Source: Phycisphaerales bacterium
GTDB taxonomy: Bacteria; Planctomycetota; Phycisphaerae; SM23-33
Length of the DNA: 11,006 nt
NCBI GenBank assembly: GCA_003171235.1
Contig: PMYM01000036.1
Span: forward strand, 14,341 to 25,346
Reading direction: 5' to 3'
In this document: one piece after another, positions 5,360 through 11,006 of the stretch
How the letters are laid out: each line of letters begins with the position of its first letter
Numbering within the stretch: the stretch's first letter is position 1
Notes under the pieces: model-generated
Database searches by the model: none
The model's input: the letters and a program-made list of their open reading frames with translations, nothing else
What the model was told of the DNA's origin: nothing
Position numbers and translations under genes: made by a program

Positions 5360-6784
5360 CTAATTGTTGTCGATTTTGGCTTTCAACTCTTTGGCTAGTT
5401 TTTGCGCCTCGCCTACTTGCTCCGCAGACATCTTCTTTTGCAGAGAACCTCGAAGCTTGGTAGCAACTTCATTACCTTGTGCCCCCGAAAGGATATACCA
5501 TTTATATGCTTCAATATAATCTTCTGTTACACCCTGCCCCTTTTCGTACATAATGCCCAAATTGAGTTGCGCTTCTGAATCGCCCTGCTCTGCCTCTTTT
5601 CGCCACTTAAGTTCCTGCGTTGCGTATAGTTGTTTCTGTGCAATCGAATTGCCGTATTTAGCAATAGCTTTTCTGAACCATTTAATCGCTTCATCATAAT
5701 CCTGAGTGACCCCCTTGCCTTCCTTGTACATCCTGCCCAACTCCAACTGTCCCCATTCATTACCATCAGCATCCTGCTCAGCGACTTCCCTGAAATATTT
5801 AAGCGCTTTCTGATAGTCCCGTGGAACGCCCTCGCCGTCCCTGTACATCGCACCGAGTAGGACTTTGGCAGTATTAGCCATAGAACCACCTTGTTCGGCC
5901 ATTTTCATATACCAACTCATAGCTTTTTGATAGTCTTGGGGAATAATGAGGGAGTCACCACGGCGATACGTCTCCGCAAGTTCGAGTTGGCACGAAGCAT
6001 TTCCCTGTTCTGCTTTGTCCTGAAGCAACTTAATAGCGCTTTTATAGTCTTCAAGTAAGCAATTACCTTCGTTATACATTTTCTTGATAGGTCCAGGACC
6101 GAACGCACTGCCTTGCTCGACAGATTTCAGGAACCATTTGACAGCCTGCTGATAGTCTTGAGGAACGCCTTTGCCGTCCCTGTAAAACTCGCCCAGTTGG
6201 AATGAGGCATACCAAGAGCCCTGCTCGGAAGCTTTTCCGTACCACTTGATAGCCTGCTGAGGGTCTTTAGCCACGCCCTCACCATCAAAACACATTTGCC
6301 CGCAGTATGTTGAAGCTTCGGAATCGCCTTGTTCGGCGGCTTTCTGATACAACATAAAAGCTTGTTTTGTGTCTCGGAGTACACCGTCACCGCCTTCATA
6401 CATCCTACCAAGTGCCGTTTGTCCTTTTGCATCACCCTGTTCAGCGGCTTTTGTGAACCATTTAACCGCCTCCTGATAATCCCGCGGGAAAGCATCGCCC
6501 TTGTAGTACATCCAGCCCAGTTGGACTTGAGCCTTGGGAACACCTCTTGAGGCGGATTGAAAGACCTCTCTTGTCGTTGGTTTCGGGGTTGTCGTCGGCC
6601 TTCCGGCCTTGGCCGTCGTCGCGCCTTCGGCATGTGCCGTGACGAGTCGGCCAGGTTGTGCGAAGAATGCCCAGGCGAAGACCGTCCCCAGGCAGGCGGC
6701 GGACCCGATCAACAGGTGGCGATTGCATCGCTTCGCGGGGGTCAGTTCCCGCTCCAACTTCTCTAGGCGTTCATCCGTAGTCAT
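5360..6784 (-). CDS. Membrane-anchored Sel1-repeat protein
   Basis: A 474-residue protein. A short cytoplasmic head, MTTDERLEKLERELTPAKR, precedes one hydrophobic anchor at about 23-42 (HLLIGSAACLGTVFAWAFFA) and a Thr/Pro-rich linker (about 55-70). Nine Sel1-like repeats of about 36 residues follow, recognisable by AxxxLGxMYxxGxGVxxDYxxAxKWFxKAAEQG; repeats 5 and 6 are degenerate and repeat 8 is stretched. The C-terminal tail EQVGEAQKLAKELKAK is typical of such proteins. Sel1 repeats are TPR-like superhelices for protein binding, so an adaptor role at the membrane is likely; the partner is unknown. The start is ATG 6784, chosen for AAAGGGG six bases upstream; an upstream GTG at 6904 in frame lacks a ribosome binding site and would translate a dispersed repeat. 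Most of the repeat region is AT-richer than the N-terminal 75 residues and the neighbouring genes. Confidence 0.88.
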   Translation of the reverse strand: MTTDERLEKLERELTPAKRCNRHLLIGSAACLGTVFAWAFFAQPGRLVTAHAEGATTAKAGRPTTTPKPTTREVFQSASRGVPKAQVQLGWMYYKGDAFPRDYQEAVKWFTKAAEQGDAKGQTALGRMYEGGDGVLRDTKQAFMLYQKAAEQGDSEASTYCGQMCFDGEGVAKDPQQAIKWYGKASEQGSWYASFQLGEFYRDGKGVPQDYQQAVKWFLKSVEQGSAFGPGPIKKMYNEGNCLLEDYKSAIKLLQDKAEQGNASCQLELAETYRRGDSLIIPQDYQKAMSWYMKMAEQGGSMANTAKVLLGAMYRDGEGVPRDYQKALKYFREVAEQDADGNEWGQLELGRMYKEGKGVTQDYDEAIKWFRKAIAKYGNSIAQKQLYATQELKWRKEAEQGDSEAQLNLGIMYEKGQGVTEDYIEAYKWYILSGAQGNEVATKLRGSLQKKMSAEQVGEAQKLAKELKAKIDNN

Positions 6785-6863
6785 TTGCGGCCCCTTTCGA
6801 TTTGGCTTGCCGCCAAGACGATACATGCCTCGCGCCAGGAATGCACCGAAAATTGAAATAGCC

Positions 6864-6881
6864 AGGTAGGGCACACGGGTT
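6864..6881. repeat. Partial copy of the GGTAGGGCACGCGGGTT repeat end
   Basis: These 18 bases match 3962-3979 with one mismatch (A6875 for G). They lie in the spacer between the terpene cyclase and the Sel1 gene. No opposite arm is seen, so this is a fragment of the element at 3963-4145. Confidence 0.6.
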
Positions 6882-6928
6882 GGTGTCCCCGGCTCCGCTT
6901 CCACAAATCACGGCACCGCCTCCTGGCA

Positions 6929-6956
6929 ACTGGTTACGGGCGACTGGCTACGGGCT
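6929..6956. repeat. Tandem 14-mer across the cyclase stop codon
   Basis: ACTGGTTACGGGCG (6929-6942) and ACTGGCTACGGGCT (6943-6956) are adjacent copies with two mismatches. The second copy contains the cyclase stop codon (TAG on the minus strand, 6950-6948), so the last residues of the cyclase are encoded by repeat sequence. Confidence 0.7.
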
Positions 6957-8990
6957 CCTGTCCGCCGACAACTCGCGCAGGGCGGACACAGTGAAGATCA
7001 GGGGGTAGAGCGTTTCCGAGTACCACAGCTTGGCGAAGTACAGGCCGATGGGGGTGGCGGGGAAGTTCTGGCCGCCGTCGGTGGCGCGGATGAGCCAATC
7101 GGTGCCCCTGCTGATCGCGGCTGTGAGTAGGGTGGGAGAAATCGGCCGAAGGCCGATCTCCCACCGTTTTTCGTCGCCAGGGGGAAGGGTGGGAGACCGC
7201 CCCGCGGGCGGTTGGTCCCACCCTACAACCCAATCGCGGTCCAACCGGGAGATTCTTGCCAGGGCTTCCAGGGCCAGGGCGGTCTGCTCGATGGAGCTGG
7301 GCGAGCCCGCGGCCCCGCCCCACCCGCCGTCGGCGTTCTGAGAATCAAGAAGGAATCTCTCGCCGCGTGCGAGCATGCCGGGTAGGTCAAAGTCCGTAGG
7401 TCGGGCATACTTGCCCGACATCCCGCTACCCAGACACAGAGAGTCGCTCAAGCATGCCCGACCTACCGGCTGGGAAGAAACCACACCCGAGGGCGGCAAG
7501 ATGCCCATGTCACGCTGGGACACAGGCGAGACGCCTGTGCTACCACCAAGAGCGGACAGGGCGATGAGAACCCGGGCGGCGCCATAGACGGGGTTGGCCT
7601 GGTCGGACGCCGATTGATCGCCAAACCAAAGCGGGGTCCAGGAGCCATCCTCACGCTGATTCTTGGCAAGGTAGGCCAGGGCTTGCGCGGCGGCGCGGTC
7701 GATGCGCGGTCCAAGCTCGGGCATCTCGCCCCGCCATGCCTGCCAGGCCCGCAGGGCGTGGGCGGTAAGGTCGCTGCTGCTGCGGTCGAAGGGCAAGGCC
7801 CCCCAGCCGCGGCAGAAGGTGGGCAGGCCGCCGTCGGCGTTCTGGATGCCCAGGAGCCAAAGGGCGCCCGCGCGGGCGGAGGCGAGCACCTCGCCGTCGG
7901 CTTGACGCCCAGCCAGGCGGGCGAGCTTACGCAGGGCCAGCAGGGCTGAGGCTGTGTCGTCGGCGTCGCTCACGCCGCCGGGCAGGTTGGTCCACGCCCA
8001 CCCGCCGGGCTGGGTCTGCGTGTACGGATGCACCCGCCGGTGCTGCGCCGCCAGCAGCCAGGCAAGCGTGCGGGCGGCCTGGTCTTGGGGAATGAGATTC
8101 TCCGGCAGGGCCTGCACCGCCAGCGTGGTCACCCAGCAGGCCAGGTCAACGTCGATGGGCCAACTACCGTCGGGCCGCCGGGTCCGCAGGAGGAACTCGA
8201 TGCACCGCCGGGCGACGGGGTGGTCGCGCTGGCCGGCGGCGGCCAGGTTCATGGCCACGAATGAGGTCAGCGGGCTGGCCTCGAGGAAGCCGCCGCCCTC
8301 GGGCTGGATGCGATCGAGCTTGCGCAGGCTGGCCTGGCGGCAAAGCCGGCGCAGCCAGGCCAGAGGCCCGCGCGGCGGGGCGTTGGCGAATCGCGCCAGG
8401 CCGATGGCGATCAGGGCGGGCAGGGCGTAACTCACGACCCCCAGCCGCACCCGCCGCAGCCAACTGTGCGGCAGCACCGACAGTTCAAACGGCAGCGGCG
8501 GGACGTGCCTCCAGGCAGATTCGGCCGGCCCGAGCATCCCCGCCATCGCCAACATGCTCAGGATGGGAGCCGAGAAGCTGCGGTCCTTGCCGTACCTGCC
8601 AGCCAGGGCGGTCGCCAGCGCCGCCGGTTCCATAGAGCCGCACTGCTTGCGCAGGTAATCCCGCGCGGCGGCGACTGTCTTCTGCCGCTCGCCGGGTGCG
8701 CCCAGTTGCAAGGCCGACAGGCACAGGCAGGTGGTAGAGATGTTTGATCGGCTGTCGGGGCTGTCGCCCCACCCGCCGTCGGCGTTCTGATGGGCGCAGA
8801 GCCAATCCAACCCTTCGGCGATGACCTTCTCTTCCCGGCCCCCGCCCGCTAGCACCAACGCGCCGACCGCGGTGGCCGTGGCCAGGGCGCTGGAGGATAG
8901 TTCGCCCGTCCAATGTTCCCCCTGGCGGGCCTGGAGAAGTTGTCGGCAGGCCTGGTCGAGGGTCTGGCCCAATCGTGCCGGGTCGATCAT
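6948..8990 (-). CDS. Class II terpene cyclase, squalene-hopene cyclase family, with repeat-derived insertions
   Basis: A 680-residue protein of the family that protonates and cyclises polyprenoids. GEHWTGELSS (25-34) matches the family N-terminus; QW-type motifs follow at QNADGGWG (68-75), RRPDGSWP (271-278), QPGGWAW (327-333), QNADGG (383-388), QREDGSW (445-451) and QNADGGWG (551-558). DADD at 342-345 is the DxDD proton-donor motif. The C-terminal PIGLYFAKLWYSETLYPL also fits the family. It may act at the membrane as relatives do; the substrate (squalene or another polyprenyl) cannot be told. Residues about 482-532 and 589-622 are encoded by palindromic repeats and fall between helices. The start is ATG 8990: it overlaps the upstream stop as ATGA and has GGGGTG six bases before it; GTG 8999 is the alternative. 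It lies downstream of, and is coupled to, the barrel-protein gene. Confidence 0.88.
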   Translation of the reverse strand: MIDPARLGQTLDQACRQLLQARQGEHWTGELSSSALATATAVGALVLAGGGREEKVIAEGLDWLCAHQNADGGWGDSPDSRSNISTTCLCLSALQLGAPGERQKTVAAARDYLRKQCGSMEPAALATALAGRYGKDRSFSAPILSMLAMAGMLGPAESAWRHVPPLPFELSVLPHSWLRRVRLGVVSYALPALIAIGLARFANAPPRGPLAWLRRLCRQASLRKLDRIQPEGGGFLEASPLTSFVAMNLAAAGQRDHPVARRCIEFLLRTRRPDGSWPIDVDLACWVTTLAVQALPENLIPQDQAARTLAWLLAAQHRRVHPYTQTQPGGWAWTNLPGGVSDADDTASALLALRKLARLAGRQADGEVLASARAGALWLLGIQNADGGLPTFCRGWGALPFDRSSSDLTAHALRAWQAWRGEMPELGPRIDRAAAQALAYLAKNQREDGSWTPLWFGDQSASDQANPVYGAARVLIALSALGGSTGVSPVSQRDMGILPPSGVVSSQPVGRACLSDSLCLGSGMSGKYARPTDFDLPGMLARGERFLLDSQNADGGWGGAAGSPSSIEQTALALEALARISRLDRDWVVGWDQPPAGRSPTLPPGDEKRWEIGLRPISPTLLTAAISRGTDWLIRATDGGQNFPATPIGLYFAKLWYSETLYPLIFTVSALRELSADRSP
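7127..7226. repeat. 100-bp element with 11-bp terminal inverted repeats inside the cyclase gene
   Basis: GTAGGGTGGGA (7127-7137) and TCCCACCCTAC (7216-7226) are perfect inverted ends. Between them two hairpins form: GGTGGGAG..ATCGGCC/GGCCGAT..CTCCCACC (7131-7165, with an AA bulge and a GAA loop) and GGGTGGGA..CCGCCC/GGGCGG..TCCCACCC (7187-7223). It is translated in frame as about residues 589-622 of the cyclase (VGWDQPPAGRSPTLPPGD onward). The layout is that of a miniature non-autonomous element. Confidence 0.85.
7396..7466. repeat. 71-bp element with 13-bp terminal inverted repeats inside the cyclase gene
   Basis: GTAGGTCGGGCAT (7396-7408) and ATGCCCGACCTAC (7454-7466) are perfect inverted ends; a second local stem TCGGGCA/TGCCCGA lies at 7401-7418. 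The left part matches the repeat after ispG (3696-3726) at 30 of 31 bases. It is translated as about residues 509-532 of the cyclase (CLSDSLCLGSGMSGKYARP is part). Confidence 0.87.
7491..7546. repeat. Palindromic CACAGGCG/CGCCTGTG element inside the cyclase gene
   Basis: CACAGGCG (7521-7528) and CGCCTGTG (7532-7539) pair around AGA, and a smaller GGCA-AGA-TGCC hairpin lies at 7495-7505. On the minus strand it begins GGTAGCACAGGCG and is translated as STGVSPVSQRDMGILPP (cyclase residues about 484-500). I recall near-identical translated repeats across planctomycete genomes; no search was possible. Confidence 0.8.
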
Positions 8991-9892
8991 GCCAGGCACC
9001 CCAAGGCCAGCAGGCCGTACCAGAGGTATTCGCAGTCAACGGCCGGGTCGCCGGCGCCGGGGTGAAAGGCCCCCCGCCGATCCCACAGGCCAAGCACGTA
9101 CCGCCGGGCGCCCTCCGCCAGAGGCGACAGGTCGGCCTCCAGGCGGCGCAGCGCCGCCAGGGCCACCGCCGTCGAGAGCAGGTCGCTCTGCTCGAACATT
9201 GCGGCCAGGGCGAAGCCGCCGTCAGGCCTGGCCTGGGCCAAGAGCCACTGACGGGCGTCTTGGTCGGGCGGCTGGCCAAGTTCAGCCAGCACGATGGTCG
9301 CCGCCGCGGTGGCCGGCACGTTGCCCAGCGGGATGGCCGGCTCGTTGATCCAGCATCCGGGCTCCTGCCGAAGCGCCAGCAGGCAACTGGTCAACTCACG
9401 AGGATTGGGGCAGGGCCTGCCCAGGTCCCCCCAGGCGCCAAATGCCATGAAGGCGGCATAGACGCTGCCGTGATCTGCGCCGCCGCTTAGCGAATAGCCC
9501 CCGTCGCGGCTACGGAAGCCCTCCAGCCGCTCGGCCAGTGACTTCGCATCGACGGCAAGCGGCACAGGTTGAAAACCTGTGCCACCAGGCAGCCCCGCCG
9601 TCGCCAGCAGCGCCTGGCAGCGGGTAAGGCAGCACAGATGCACCAGGTCGAGCTGGTCGGGCTTGGCCCCCGCCAGGCTCCCCGCCGCCGCGCCAGCTAA
9701 CTCGCTGAGGCCAAGGGTCATGGCCGATTGCAGCCCAAAGACGCTGTAATACAGATCGCCGCCGCCGGCGCGGTCGGCAAAGAGCCCGCCGGGAGCAAGC
9801 TGCCCGCGAAGGAACTCACCGGCCGAGGCCGAATCAGGCAGCAGGGCCGGCGCCTTGGCCGCCAGTTGGAGCATCCGGAGCGTTATGCTCAT
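8987..9892 (-). CDS. Prenyltransferase/squalene-oxidase-repeat barrel protein, putative partner of the cyclase
   Basis: A 301-residue protein with the alpha-alpha-barrel repeat signature shared by terpene cyclases and protein prenyltransferase beta subunits: QLAPGGLFADRAGGGDLYYS (31-50), FRSRDGGYSLSGGADHGSVY (126-145), EPGCWINEPA (177-186), ARPDGGFALAAMFEQSDLLS (221-240) and DCEYLWYGLLALG (286-298). It has no DxDD motif, and the Asp/Cys/His zinc set of protein prenyltransferases is not evident, so it is probably neither an independent class II cyclase nor a protein prenyltransferase. Half the length of the adjacent cyclase, it could be a single-barrel partner or an accessory enzyme; this is inference. 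ATG 9892 lies 59 bases inside the end of the diphosphate synthase gene, and its TGA overlaps the cyclase ATG (ATGA), arguing for coordinated expression. Residues about 103-111 (GGTGFQPVP) come from a palindromic repeat. Confidence 0.82.
   Translation of the reverse strand: MSITLRMLQLAAKAPALLPDSASAGEFLRGQLAPGGLFADRAGGGDLYYSVFGLQSAMTLGLSELAGAAAGSLAGAKPDQLDLVHLCCLTRCQALLATAGLPGGTGFQPVPLAVDAKSLAERLEGFRSRDGGYSLSGGADHGSVYAAFMAFGAWGDLGRPCPNPRELTSCLLALRQEPGCWINEPAIPLGNVPATAAATIVLAELGQPPDQDARQWLLAQARPDGGFALAAMFEQSDLLSTAVALAALRRLEADLSPLAEGARRYVLGLWDRRGAFHPGAGDPAVDCEYLWYGLLALGCLA
9561..9583. repeat. Palindromic GGCACAGGTT/AACCTGTGCC repeat inside the barrel-protein gene
   Basis: GGCACAGGTT (9561-9570) and AACCTGTGCC (9574-9583) form a perfect 10-bp stem with a GAA loop. 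It is translated on the minus strand as TGFQPV. It resembles the element at 7491-7546 in layout (10- or 8-bp stem, 3-base loop, shared CACAGG core). Confidence 0.85.
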
Positions 9893-11006
9893 TGCAGCAA
9901 TCCCAGGCGGGCAGGCCGGTGAAGATGAGATGCACCATCCGACCCAGCAGTGCCCTCAGGTCCACGGGCTCGACGCCGTTTAGGGCAAGGTGCGCCTGCC
10001 GCAGGTGCTCTTCCAATAGCGCCCGCGCGGCAGGCAAGGCGGCGGAGTTTTCCAGGACCCGCGCCAACACCTGGGGCGGCGGTTGGCGGCCTTGCCAGCA
10101 CTCCTCCAGCACTGCCCGATCTGCCGGAGAGGCCTTCTCCATCGCCAGCGCCAGGATGACCGAGGGTTTGAGGGCGTTCTGCCGCGGGGCGGCCTGGCCC
10201 TGGAAGTCCTCCAGGTCGTCGCGTATCTGGTAGGCGATGCCCAGGGCGTCGCTGTAGGCGTCCAGTTGCCCGCACAATTCCCCGTCGCCGCCGGCCAGCA
10301 AGGCGCCCAGGTGCAGGGCCACGCCGAAGGCCGGCGAGGTCTTCAGGCGGAATATCTCCAGCACCTTCCGGCTGGGCAGGGGCCGGGGCTGGCGCAGCCA
10401 GGTCAACTCCTCGCCCTGGCCCAGGCACAGTGCGCGATGCCCCCTGGCCGCCGCGGCCAGCATGGCCGACCGCACGTCGCTGTCGCACTCGCAGGCGGCG
10501 ATCAGGCGATAGCCCTCCCCCAGCAGAAAGTCGCCCACGTTGAGGGCCACGGCCAGGCCGAATTCCTCGTGCAGGGCCTTCTGCCCGTAGCGGATGGGGT
10601 CCTGGTCCTCGATGTCGTCGTGAATGAGCGATGCCTTGTGGAAGCACTCCACCGCCAGGCAGCAGCGCCGCAGGTCGTCCCCGCCGGATTGGCCGGGGCG
10701 AAGCGACTTGAAGGCGCAGGCCGCCAGCATGGGCCGCCAACGCTTGCCCTCCCGCAGCAGCCAGTCGCGGGCGATCTGCTCGGTCTGGGACGAGGCCGCG
10801 CCCATCACCTGGTCCAGCACCGCCGGGCCAAACCACCCCGCCACCTCCTGCCGCAGGGCCCAGGCGTCGGGCCGCGACGCCGGGGCGGCGCAGCTTAGCT
10901 GGATAGCTTCCTCCACCCAGTCGATGTCCACGCAGGTGTCGCTGCAGCCGTCGCGCAGCAGCGGTATGGCCAGGCCCGGAATGGCCGCCACCTCCAGGTA
11001 GGGAAA
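9834..11006 (-). CDS. Isoprenyl diphosphate synthase (trans-type), 5' end outside window
   Basis: The enzyme condenses IPP onto allylic diphosphates to make longer polyprenyl diphosphates in the cytoplasm. Numbering from the GTG at 10991: GKRWRP (82-87), first Asp-rich motif HDDIED (DDxxD at 125-129), KT (217-218) and second Asp-rich motif DDLED (258-262), all intact. Residues just before the first motif are small (Ala120, Ser121), which in this superfamily tends to permit products of C20 or longer rather than C15; this is a weak inference. The frame stays open to the window edge (FPYLEVAA precedes the GTG), and at least 60 residues come before the usual family start, so the true start or an N-terminal extension lies beyond. 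Its 3' end overlaps the barrel-protein gene by 59 bases, making it first of the three visible cassette genes. Confidence 0.92.
   Translation of the reverse strand, partial: FPYLEVAAIPGLAIPLLRDGCSDTCVDIDWVEEAIQLSCAAPASRPDAWALRQEVAGWFGPAVLDQVMGAASSQTEQIARDWLLREGKRWRPMLAACAFKSLRPGQSGGDDLRRCCLAVECFHKASLIHDDIEDQDPIRYGQKALHEEFGLAVALNVGDFLLGEGYRLIAACECDSDVRSAMLAAAARGHRALCLGQGEELTWLRQPRPLPSRKVLEIFRLKTSPAFGVALHLGALLAGGDGELCGQLDAYSDALGIAYQIRDDLEDFQGQAAPRQNALKPSVILALAMEKASPADRAVLEECWQGRQPPPQVLARVLENSAALPAARALLEEHLRQAHLALNGVEPVDLRALLGRMVHLIFTGLPAWDCCNEHNAPDAPTGGQGAGPAA

Noticed and set aside
6785..6904. Longer start for the Sel1 protein (GTG 6904)
   Set aside because: It would translate a copy of the GGTAGGGCACGCGGGTT repeat, has no ribosome binding site, and the MTTDERLEKLE start at 6784 has AAAGGGG six bases upstream.
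7127..7546. CRISPR array or tandem direct repeats in the cyclase gene
   Set aside because: The repeats are palindromic, differ from one another and lack regularly spaced identical units; no cas genes are present.
10083..10898. Plus-strand ORF of 271 codons
   Set aside because: It is antisense to the isoprenyl diphosphate synthase with all its motifs; composition is that of a shadow frame.

Overview
The window is GC-rich, tightly packed bacterial DNA, most likely from a member of the Planctomycetota. This rests on three things: the carbohydrate and MEP-pathway enzymes, a Sel1-repeat protein with an N-terminus (MTTDERLEKLERE) that I associate with planctomycete membrane proteins, and many small palindromic repeats, several of them translated in frame (TGFQPV, TGVSPVS), of a kind I recall from planctomycete genomes. 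I cannot place it below phylum.

Left third, plus strand: the C-terminal end of glucose-6-phosphate isomerase (1-450); a short spacer with a tandem heptamer and a perfect hairpin; a membrane-anchored helical-repeat protein of unknown role (632-2602); and ispG of the MEP isoprenoid pathway (2599-3690), coupled to the preceding gene by an ATGA overlap.

Middle: 3691-4384 holds no convincing gene but a lot of structure. It contains a palindromic repeat, A-tracts phased at 10 bp, a 183-bp nested inverted repeat, a sigma70-like promoter pointing left and a strong hairpin. Next, on the minus strand, come a two-TM protein of unknown function (4385-5176) with its own TATAAT box and a leader that can hide its Shine-Dalgarno sequence, and a membrane-anchored protein with nine Sel1 repeats (5360-6784). 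Both are visibly poorer in GC than their neighbours.

Right third, minus strand, read right to left: an isoprenoid cassette of three overlapping genes. These are an isoprenyl diphosphate synthase (9834 to beyond the right edge), a small alpha-alpha-barrel protein of the prenyltransferase/squalene-oxidase repeat type (8987-9892), and a class II terpene cyclase of the squalene-hopene cyclase family with an intact DxDD motif (6948-8990). IspG would help supply the C5 precursors, the synthase would make a longer polyprenyl diphosphate, and the cyclase would cyclise a derived polyprenoid. No squalene-forming genes are visible, so the substrate is open.

The most striking feature is the set of palindromic elements. 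At least three lie inside the cyclase reading frame and one inside its partner gene, all read through in frame, and one shares 30 of 31 bases with a copy just after ispG. Several begin with GTAGG-type ends. They look like small non-autonomous elements tolerated in loops of the cyclase.
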